This document shows positions 6,499 to 12,025 of a DNA stretch of 24,097 nt, piece by piece. This DNA comes from JAXHTH01 sp034211115 (GTDB taxonomy: Bacteria > Planctomycetota > Phycisphaerae > Phycisphaerales > SM1A02), in NCBI GenBank assembly GCA_034211115.1, contig JAXHTH010000020.1, positions 1 to 24,097 of the forward strand, in the 5' to 3' direction. Numbering within the stretch: the stretch's first letter is position 1; each line of letters starts with the position of its first letter. A program made the position numbers and the translations under genes. The notes below the pieces were generated by a model, which did no database searches, was not told where the DNA came from, and worked only from the letters and a program-made list of their open reading frames with translations.

Positions 6499-7898
6499 CT
6501 ACCCGGGATGGAACCGCACGTGGGGAGGGATGCGCGGCGTCCTTCGCGCATCGCCCTTCGTCTCGTCCCAGTAGCGCTGAAGCGCCTCGCGCGCGGGGAG
6601 CCCGTCGATGGTGATGTCCGCCCCGCGGGCGAGCAGTTGATCGACCTGCCTTCGGCCGATGACGGTGGTGAATCGCACCCGGTCGCCGTCGTAGGCGCGA
6701 TCGAGGACGTCCGTGCGCTTTTCGAGGAAGGCGATGGTGCGGCCGTCCCGCATGGCGCGCTGAGCAGCACCTGCCGCGTCCCGCCGAGCATGTGATCGCG
6801 GGCCATGCGGGTGAGCTCCTCGAGCCCGTCGCCGCGCGCGGCGCTGACGGGCAGCGTCTCCGGATGACGGTTCAGCCAGAGGAGCACGTCTTCGGCATGG
6901 GAGAGAAGATCGATCTTGTTCAGCACGATGAGCCGCGGTTGCGTCGTCGCGCCGATCTCATCGAGCGTGTCGAAGACCGTGTCGAGCTGCATTTCGGCGT
7001 TCGGGTCGGCCGCATCGACGACGATGATGAGAAGCCGGGCGAAGATCGTCTCCTCGAGCGTGCAGCGGAAGGATGCGACGAGGTGATGGGGCAGGTTGCG
7101 GATGAAGCCGACGGTGTCGGAGAGCAGGGCCGCGTTGCCCCCGCCCAGCTCCCAGCGCTCGACGCGGGCCGAGAGGGTCGCGAACAGCTTGCCGTGCGCG
7201 AACGCCCCGCCCGCGGTGAGACGATTGAAGAGCGTCGATTTGCCCGCGTTGGTGTAGCCGACGAGGCCGATCGTGTAGTGATCGAGGTTCCGCTGCTGCA
7301 CCTCGCGGCTGCGCCGGGCCTGAATGTCGGCGAGTTCGGTCCGCAACTGGCGCAGGCGCTGATTGACGAGGCGGCGGTCGATCTCGATCTGCTTCTCGCC
7401 CGGCCCGCGGGTGCCGATCCCCACCGGCGCGCCGCCCACGATCTGCCCGAGGTGATCCCACATCGCGCGGAGGCGGGGATAGGTGTACTCGAGCTGGGCG
7501 ATCTCGACCTGCAGCTTCGCGGTGTGCGTCGCCGCGCGGTTGGCGAAGATGTCCAGGATCAGCTCGCTGCGATCGATGATCTTGCACTCGACGACCTCTT
7601 CGAGGTTGCGGATCTGCGCGGGGGAGAGATCGTTGTCGAAGATGACGAGCGTGGCCTCCGTCATGCGGACGAGCTCGGCGAGTTCCTGCACCTTGCCCTT
7701 GCCCAGATACGTCTTTCCCGAAGGCTTGTCGCGCTTCTGCTCGAGCCGGCCGACGACGACGGCACCGGCGGTCTCGGCGAGGGCGGCGAGCTCGCCGAAC
7801 GGATCGACCTGGTCCATGTACGCACCGGGCAGCCGCACGTGGACGAGGATCGTCCGTTCCGCGGCGACCTTCAGTTGTTCACGGGCCATCTGCGACAT
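6499..7898 (-). CDS. hflX: HflX ribosome-splitting GTPase, with apparent frameshift near 6755
   Basis: HflX binds the 50S subunit and splits stalled or hibernating ribosomes, using GTP. The N-terminal domain (residues 1-200; GKTYLGKGKVQEL, then VGIGTRGPGEKQIE) and the G domain are intact: P-loop GYTNAGKST (214-222), DTVGFI (261-266), NKID (327-330), SA (352-353). After Ala381 (codon at 6758-6756) the frame goes wrong. The usual C-terminal domain (MRDGRTIAFLEKR ... YDGDRVRFTTVIGRRQVDQLL) continues in the -1 frame from 6753 to the stop at 6499-6501. One base is missing or two are extra in the run GCGCGCCATG. No slippery heptamer or ribosome-binding site is there, so a sequencing error or a real mutation is likelier than programmed frameshifting. 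The original frame stays open into the next gene. Start ATG 7898 was chosen by homology; its ribosome site is weak. Confidence 0.85.
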
Positions 7899-8067
7899 GA
7901 ACGGGCATCCCGGGGCGCGGGATGAGGTACAAACCGACGGCCGCGCCCGGCGGGGTCGGGTCGCGACGAACCACCCGCCCCGCATCCTAGGTGTATCCGC
8001 ACCGACGGGTTAGGGCAAGAGCGGCCCAGGAGGTTCCCGGCCCGAAGAGACAAGCCCGGCCCTCGCA

Positions 8068-8102
8068 GCCCCCAAGCGGGCAAGAAAGCGGCTTTTGGGG
8101 GC
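8068..8102 (+). repeat. Imperfect hairpin in the hflX / protease gap
   Basis: GCCCCCAA (8068-8075) pairs perfectly with TTGGGGGC (8095-8102); the stem can extend by AGC (near 8075-8077) with GCT (8091-8093) if two T residues bulge. The loop is about 13-19 nt. The function is unknown; it may be part of the same interspersed element as the palindrome at 8153-8173. Confidence 0.45.
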
Positions 8103-8152
8103 GTTGGGACCCCCGGCGGGATGGCGCCATGTCGCTCACGCCGGGGCGGAAC

Positions 8153-8173
8153 GGACGGGCGAGACGCCCGTCC
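8153..8173 (-). repeat. Palindromic intergenic repeat, copy B
   Basis: Reverse-oriented partner of the element at 3948-3968. On the minus strand it reads GGACGGGCG, TCT loop, CGCCCGTCC. Compared with copy A the second pair from the base has changed from C:G to G:C on both arms, a compensated change, while the inner seven pairs are identical. This suggests that the structure, not just the sequence, is kept or copied. Confidence 0.7.
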
Positions 8174-8222
8174 CACCCGTGCCCCACCCCCGGGTCCCGC
8201 CCGGCCCTCCGAACGCCCCCGC

Positions 8223-8261
8223 TATCATGCCCCGTCCCCTCGCCCGTTCATCGCCAAGGAG
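8223..8261 (+). promoter_or_regulatory. Likely -10 box and ribosome-binding site of the S41 protease
   Basis: TATCAT at 8223-8228 matches the -10 consensus at 5 of 6 positions and predicts a start near 8235, giving a 34-nt leader; no clear -35 is visible. AAGGAG at 8256-8261 stands 7 nt before GTG 8269 and decides the start: it is the best ribosome site in the neighbourhood and rules out the longer upstream reading. Confidence 0.55.
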
Positions 8262-8268
8262 ATTCACC

Positions 8269-9924
8269 GTGCCAGCCAAGCGAGTGATCGCCCCCGCCCT
8301 CGTGGTTGCGCTGTTCGGCGCCCTGCTCGTCCAGCTTCCGCTGGCCATCGCCGAGCGCACCTCGATCTACGAGTGGTACAACACGATCCAGGACGTCCGG
8401 CACGTGCTGGTGGAAGACTTCGTCCGACCGCCCGACGAGGAGGCCATGCAGCGGGCGATGATCGGGGCGATGATCGAGACGCTGGATGATCCCTACACGC
8501 AGTACGTCCCGCCCGACGACACGGACGAGTTCAACAAGCAGCTTCGCGGCACCTACGCGGGGATCGGGGCGGAGGTGAACTTCGCCGACGGCCACCTGGT
8601 CATCATCACGCCGATGGACGACTCGCCCGCCCTCCGCGCGGGAATCATGGCCGGCGATGTCGTCCTCGAGATCGACGGCGAATCGACCTTCGAGGAGAAG
8701 CCCGCCAACTATCGCCGAAAGCTCAACGAATGCGTCGAAAAGCTCACCGGAGAGATCGGAACCGAGGTCGACCTCACCGTCCGCCACCTCGATGACACGG
8801 AGGAGACGATCACCGTCATCCGCGATCGGATCGTCACCCGCACCGTGCGCGGCCTCCGCCGCGTGGGCGAAGCGTGGAGCCATTGCCTGGACGGGGAGCT
8901 GGGGCTGAGCTACATCCGCATCACGCAGTTCAACGATGCGACGGTCGATGAGCTGAAGGCCGTCCTCGATCATCTCCAGGGCGGGGGGCTGAACGGCCTC
9001 GTCCTCGATCTGCGCGACAACCCCGGCGGCGGGCTGCCCACCGCGGTCACCATGGCCGACCTGTTTCTCGAAGAGGGCGCGATCGTCAGCGTCCGGCCCC
9101 GCGAGGGCGAGGAGGTGACCTACCGCGCCGAGGCCGAGGGCACGCTGCCGGACTTCCCCATGATCGTCCTCGTCAACGGACAGTCCGCCTCCGCCAGCGA
9201 GATCGTCTCCGGCGCCCTGCAGGAGAACGACCGGGCGAAGGTGCTCGGCACGCGAACGTTCGGCAAGGCGTCGGTCCAGGAGGTGCGCACGCTTCCCTAC
9301 AACGAGGGCACGCTCAAGTTCACCACCGCCCATTACTACCTGCCCAGCGGGCGGAATCTCAATCGCACGCCCGACAGCAGCGTCGCGTGGGGGGTCGATC
9401 CCGATCCCGGCTTCGTCGTTCCCATCAGCGATGAGGACTACCTGGAGATGTTCCGGGCCCGGCGGGAGTACGGGGTCATCCGCGAGCCGGAGGAGCCGGC
9501 CGACCTCTGCACCGGCGCGGACTGGATCCGCGAGCACCTGCTGGACGAGCAGCTCGCAGCGGCGGTGGAGGCGTTGCAGAGCCGCCTGCGCGGCGCCGCG
9601 TGGCCCGAGCCGGGCGAGGCGGAGGCGGGACAGATCGCCTTCGACCAGGAACTCGCCCGCGCCATGGATCGCCGCACCCGCCTCATCGACCAGCTCGCCG
9701 CCCTCGAGGATCGCATCGACACCCTCCAGCAGCTCGGCGAGGAGGCCGGGCGCGAGCCGCTCCTGCCCCCCGAGGTCGATCTCGTCGACGGCACGATCAC
9801 CCTTCACGACAGGCACGGCAACCTCGTCGGCACCTACCACATCGACGGCGGCGCCGTGAACCTCGCCCTCGAGACCCTCGCCCTCACGCCGGTGGGGGAA
9901 GAAGTGATGAGCGATGAGCGATGA
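8269..9924 (+). CDS. C-terminal processing peptidase (S41 family, CtpA-like)
   Basis: A 551-residue periplasmic serine protease that trims or degrades proteins from the C-terminus. GTG is the start because of the strong Shine-Dalgarno AAGGAG 7 nt upstream. The N-terminus (AKRVIAPALVVALFGALL) is a signal peptide or anchor. A PDZ domain (GTYAGIGAEV, SPALRAGIMAGDVVLEIDG) covers about 93-180. The protease core follows (YIRITQFN, LDLRDNPGG), with the nucleophile Ser308 in SASASE and the general base Lys333 in FGKASVQ. Their spacing of 25 residues is the same as in E. coli Prc (Ser430/Lys455). A C-terminal extension (about 400-551) has a charged, probably coiled-coil stretch (LARAMDRRTRLIDQLAALED) and ends in a small beta segment. 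The stop codon lies inside a heptamer tandem repeat, so the last residues (VMSDER) are encoded by repeat units. Confidence 0.92.
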   Translation: MPAKRVIAPALVVALFGALLVQLPLAIAERTSIYEWYNTIQDVRHVLVEDFVRPPDEEAMQRAMIGAMIETLDDPYTQYVPPDDTDEFNKQLRGTYAGIGAEVNFADGHLVIITPMDDSPALRAGIMAGDVVLEIDGESTFEEKPANYRRKLNECVEKLTGEIGTEVDLTVRHLDDTEETITVIRDRIVTRTVRGLRRVGEAWSHCLDGELGLSYIRITQFNDATVDELKAVLDHLQGGGLNGLVLDLRDNPGGGLPTAVTMADLFLEEGAIVSVRPREGEEVTYRAEAEGTLPDFPMIVLVNGQSASASEIVSGALQENDRAKVLGTRTFGKASVQEVRTLPYNEGTLKFTTAHYYLPSGRNLNRTPDSSVAWGVDPDPGFVVPISDEDYLEMFRARREYGVIREPEEPADLCTGADWIREHLLDEQLAAAVEALQSRLRGAAWPEPGEAEAGQIAFDQELARAMDRRTRLIDQLAALEDRIDTLQQLGEEAGREPLLPPEVDLVDGTITLHDRHGNLVGTYHIDGGAVNLALETLALTPVGEEVMSDER

Positions 9925-9940
9925 GCGATGAGCGATGAGA
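9906..9940 (+). repeat. Heptamer tandem repeat GATGAGC, about 5 units
   Basis: Four perfect GATGAGC units (9906-9933) and a fifth, GATGAGA (9934-9940). The array begins inside the last codons of the S41 protease gene and spans its stop codon (9922-9924). Its reverse complement (CTCATCG in rotation) is the unit of the array at 10085-10157, so the two arrays form the arms of a large inverted repeat. Confidence 0.9.
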
Positions 9941-9966
9941 TGAATGATACGTACACGCGTTTCGCG

Positions 9967-9983
9967 ACGGGGTTCATCCCCGT
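9967..9983 (+). repeat. Small hairpin in the protease-tsaD gap
   Basis: ACGGGG (9967-9972), loop TTCAT, CCCCGT (9978-9983): six perfect pairs, placed between the heptamer array at 9906 and the one at 10014. It may be a terminator for the protease gene, though no T-run follows, or another interspersed palindrome. Confidence 0.5.
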
Positions 9984-10013
9984 GTTCGGCGCTCGGTAAG
10001 CGAAGAGGCTCCC

Positions 10014-10076
10014 GGTTCTTGGTTCCTGGCTGTGGGCTTCTGGCTGTTGGTCGTCAGCTCTTGGCTCCTGGCGGTT
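10014..10076 (+). repeat. Degenerate heptamer array, consensus GGCTCTT
   Basis: Nine consecutive 7-nt units can be laid out without gaps from 10014 to 10076: GGTTCTT, GGTTCCT, GGCTGTG, GGCTTCT, GGCTGTT, GGTCGTC, AGCTCTT, GGCTCCT, GGCGGTT. The first two G residues are nearly invariant (one A) while positions 5-7 vary. The period of seven with drifting units is plain, and no reading frame is preserved. Confidence 0.8.
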
Positions 10077-10084
10077 GCCGACGC

Positions 10085-10157
10085 CTGATCTCTGATTCCT
10101 CATCGCCTGTCGCTCATCGCTTATCACTCCTCATCACTCATCACCTATCACTCATCA
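10085..10157 (+). repeat. Degenerate heptamer array, consensus CTCATCA
   Basis: About ten 7-nt units: CTGATCT, CTGATTC, CTCATCG, CCTGTCG, CTCATCG, CTTATCA, a 3-nt slip, then CTCATCA twice, CCTATCA, CTCATCA. It is followed by pyrimidine-rich sequence up to the tsaD start codon at 10177. The unit is the reverse complement of the array at 9906-9940. Confidence 0.85.
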
Positions 10158-10176
10158 CCCCTCCCCCTGATCCCTG

Positions 10177-11229
10177 ATGCCTCCTCCCCCCCTCATCCTC
10201 GGCCTTGAATCAAGCTGCGACGAAACCGCCGCCGCGGTCGTGGCGGGCGGCGTGCGGGTGCTGAGCAACGTCATCGCCACCCAGCACGAGCTGCACGAGC
10301 GCTACGCGGGCGTGGTGCCGGAGATCGCCAGCCGGGCGCACCTGGAGCGCATCATGCCCGTCATCGAGGAGGCGCTGCGCGGGGCGGAGATCGGCTTTGC
10401 GGATCTTGAGGCCATCGCCGTCGGCCATCGCCCGGGCCTCATCGGCTCGCTCCTCGTGGGCGTGAGCAGCGCCAAGGCCCTGGCGTGGTCGCTGTCGCTT
10501 CCCCTCATCGGGATCGATCACATTCACGCGCACCTCCACGCGGGCCTCCTCGACGCCGAACCGATTGAGTATCCCGCGCTGGGGTTGGTCGTTTCCGGCG
10601 GCCACACGAGCCTGTTCCTCGTCCGCGGCCCGCTCGATGTGCAGCGGCTGGGGCGCACGATCGACGATGCGGTCGGCGAGGCGTTCGACAAGGCCGCGAA
10701 CATTCTCCGGCTCGGCTACCCCGGCGGGCCGGCGATCGACGCCCTCGCGCTGCGCGGCGACGAGCATGCCCACGATCTGCCTGTTTCCACGCTCGGAAAG
10801 GAAAGTCTCGATTTCTCATTCAGCGGGCTCAAGACCGCCCTGCTCTACGCCGTCTGCGGCGTCCCCGTCGGCCGCGGCCGCGAGGCGCATCTCGAGCGTG
10901 ACGCTTCGCAACTGAGCGAGAAAGAGAAAGCCGACTTCGCCACGTCGTTCCAGCGCGCCGCGATCGGCGCGGTCATGAAGAAGGTGCAACGCGCGCTCGA
11001 TCGTCATGCGGACTGCCGCGCCCTGCTCGTGGGCGGCGGCGTCGCCGCCAACCGCCGCCTTCGCGCCGAGCTCACCGCGCTGGCCGACGAGCGCCGACTC
11101 GATCTCCGCCTGCCGCGGATGGAGTACTGCCTGGACAACGCGGCGATGATCGCCGGCCTCGCCGCCCTCCGCTTCCGGCGCGGCGAACAGGATGACCTCA
11201 CCCTCTCCGCCGCCGCGAGAAGCTTGTGA
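10177..11229 (+). CDS. tsaD: tRNA N6-adenosine threonylcarbamoyltransferase TsaD
   Basis: TsaD (350 residues, normal length) transfers the threonylcarbamoyl group to A37 of ANN-decoding tRNAs, with TsaB and TsaE. The family hallmarks are present: LGLESSCDETAAAV at the N-terminus, metal ligands His115 and His119 in DHIHAHLH with Asp320 in CLDNAAMIA, VSGGHT (139-144), DDAVGEAFDK (163-172), LDFSFSGLKTAL (211-222) and VGGGVAANRRLR (285-296). One variation stands out: the loop usually written T-x-G-P-G-L reads GHRPGL (83-88). ATG 10177 gives the expected short N-terminus but has no Shine-Dalgarno; the sequence before it is a pyrimidine-rich repeat array, so initiation may use another mechanism. 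tsaB and tsaE are not nearby. Confidence 0.97.
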   Translation: MPPPPLILGLESSCDETAAAVVAGGVRVLSNVIATQHELHERYAGVVPEIASRAHLERIMPVIEEALRGAEIGFADLEAIAVGHRPGLIGSLLVGVSSAKALAWSLSLPLIGIDHIHAHLHAGLLDAEPIEYPALGLVVSGGHTSLFLVRGPLDVQRLGRTIDDAVGEAFDKAANILRLGYPGGPAIDALALRGDEHAHDLPVSTLGKESLDFSFSGLKTALLYAVCGVPVGRGREAHLERDASQLSEKEKADFATSFQRAAIGAVMKKVQRALDRHADCRALLVGGGVAANRRLRAELTALADERRLDLRLPRMEYCLDNAAMIAGLAALRFRRGEQDDLTLSAAARSL

Positions 11230-11233
11230 AGAA

Positions 11234-11265
11234 GGCATCATGGCATCGTGGCATCGAGGGGATCA
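11234..11265 (+). repeat. Octamer tandem repeat GGCATCRW, about 4 units
   Basis: Three near-identical 8-nt units, GGCATCAT, GGCATCGT, GGCATCGA (11234-11257), then a decayed GGGGATCA. The array starts 4 nt after the tsaD stop codon. It is the first half of the tsaD to release-factor gap, which is otherwise non-coding. Confidence 0.75.
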
Positions 11266-11316
11266 AGGCAGCAGAGAAGCACGAGGGCGGCACCTCTCAC
11301 CACTGCCCCTGTGCGC

Positions 11317-11364
11317 ATGTACCGATGTGCCAATGTGCCAATGTGCTAATGTGTTGATGTAAAT
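11317..11364 (+). repeat. Octamer tandem repeat ATGTGCCA, 6 units, running into a start codon
   Basis: Six 8-nt units in exact register: ATGTACCG, ATGTGCCA, ATGTGCCA, ATGTGCTA, ATGTGTTG, ATGTAAAT. The last unit overlaps the ATG (11363-11365) of the GGQ-protein gene. The array occupies the place of the ribosome-binding site, which is absent. Every unit begins with ATG, so several alternative start codons precede the gene, in changing frames. Confidence 0.9.
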
Positions 11365-11911
11365 GCTCACGTCTCGACCGTCTGACATCTTCGCATTCGC
11401 CGATCCGCCGCACCCGGCGACGCTGCCCGAGGAGAAGCTGCTCAAGCAGTGCGACACCGAGTTCGGCCGCACGGCCGGACCCGGCGGTCAGCACCGCAAC
11501 AAGGTCGAGACCGCGGTGAGCATCACCCACCGCCCCACGGGCGTGATCGGCCAGGCCACCGAGCGGCGCAGGCAGTACGACAATCGCCGCATGGCCCTCC
11601 GCCGCCTGCGCCTCAAGCTCGCGGTGCATGTGCGCACGAGCGTGCATCCGGCCCGCCACCGCCCCAGCGAGTTGTGGGAGAGTCGTCGTCAGGGCCGGCA
11701 GATGTCGATCAATCCGAAGCACAAGGATTACCCCGCCCTGCTCGCCGAGGCGCTGGACGTGGTTGCAGCGCGGAAGTTCGACGTCGCCGGCGCGGCCGGC
11801 GTGCTCAAGATCTCCATGAGCCAGCTCGCCAAGCTCATACGGCACGAGAAGCACGCGCTGGCGCTGGTCAACGAGGGCCGCACGAAGCGCGGCCTGCCGG
11901 CGTTGAAGTAG
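11363..11911 (+). CDS. Release-factor-like GGQ protein with extra C-terminal domain
   Basis: A 182-residue protein with the peptidyl-tRNA hydrolysing domain of class I release factors: GPGGQHRNKVETAVSITH, with the GGQ at 41-43. The codon-recognition domain of RF1/RF2 is missing, so it does not read stop codons in the usual way; a ribosome-rescue role like ArfB (YaeJ) is the family-based guess. After the RF-1 domain (to about residue 110) comes a segment not found in ArfB (KHKDYPALLAEALDVVAARKFDVAGAAGVLKISMSQ in outline) that reads like a small helical, helix-turn-helix-type domain. It ends in a basic tail (NEGRTKRGLPALK) that could sit in the mRNA channel. The start ATG lies at the end of an octamer array without a Shine-Dalgarno, and the stop codon begins another octamer array. 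Confidence 0.8.
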   Translation: MLTSRPSDIFAFADPPHPATLPEEKLLKQCDTEFGRTAGPGGQHRNKVETAVSITHRPTGVIGQATERRRQYDNRRMALRRLRLKLAVHVRTSVHPARHRPSELWESRRQGRQMSINPKHKDYPALLAEALDVVAARKFDVAGAAGVLKISMSQLAKLIRHEKHALALVNEGRTKRGLPALK

Positions 11912-12014
11912 GCTTGGAGGCTTGAAGACCTGGAGGCTTGAAGGCGCGGAGGAGCAGAGCCGGGCTCTGTTCCCCCTTCAAGCCGCCACGTCTCCAGGCC
12001 TCCAGGCCTCCTCT
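11910..12014 (+). repeat. Inverted pair of octamer arrays forming a long hairpin
   Basis: Left arm: five 8-nt units from 11910 to 11949 (AGGCTTGG, AGGCTTGA, AGACCTGG, AGGCTTGA, AGGCGCGG). Right arm: five units of the reverse type from 11975 to 12014 (CCTTCAAG, CCGCCACG, TCTCCAGG, CCTCCAGG, CCTCCTCT). Aligning 11916-11944 with the reverse complement of 11975-12003 gives 25 of 29 matches. The apex holds a small hairpin (CAGAGC 11955-11960 with GCTCTG 11964-11969). The whole gap can therefore fold as a single hairpin centred near 11960. It starts on the stop codon of the GGQ gene. Confidence 0.9.
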
Positions 12015-12019
12015 ACAAT
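12014..12019 (+). promoter_or_regulatory. -10 box TACAAT, possibly giving a leaderless mRNA
   Basis: TACAAT matches the consensus at 5 of 6 positions and lies so that transcription would begin at about 12026, the A of the amidohydrolase ATG. No Shine-Dalgarno stands before that ATG (CTCCGC precedes it). The -35 position falls in the repeat hairpin (TCTCCA, weak). Confidence 0.45.
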
Positions 12020-12025
12020 CTCCGC

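Larger units (their letters stand above)
7899..8268. other. Divergent intergenic region hflX / S41 protease, repeat-rich
   Basis: A 370-nt gap without a credible gene. It contains an imperfect hairpin (GCCCCCAA at 8068-8075 with TTGGGGGC at 8095-8102), the palindromic repeat copy B at 8153-8173, and the start signals of the protease gene: a -10-like TATCAT at 8223-8228 and the Shine-Dalgarno AAGGAG at 8256-8261. No convincing promoter for hflX was found on the minus strand. Open frames here are short and rich in Arg and Pro, as expected of translated repeats. Confidence 0.5.

Noticed and set aside
6740..6760. Programmed -1 frameshift in hflX
   Set aside because: No slippery heptamer (X XXY YYZ) or downstream pseudoknot is visible; a sequence error or plain mutation is simpler.
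7987..8187. Short open frames in the hflX-protease gap
   Set aside because: They translate repeat DNA, have no ribosome site and no protein-like composition.
8248..9840. Long minus-strand open frame opposite the S41 protease
   Set aside because: Shadow of the protease gene, whose catalytic Ser/Lys pair and PDZ domain are plain.
9906..12014. CRISPR array
   Set aside because: The repeats are 7-8 nt tandem units without spacers, and no cas gene is present.
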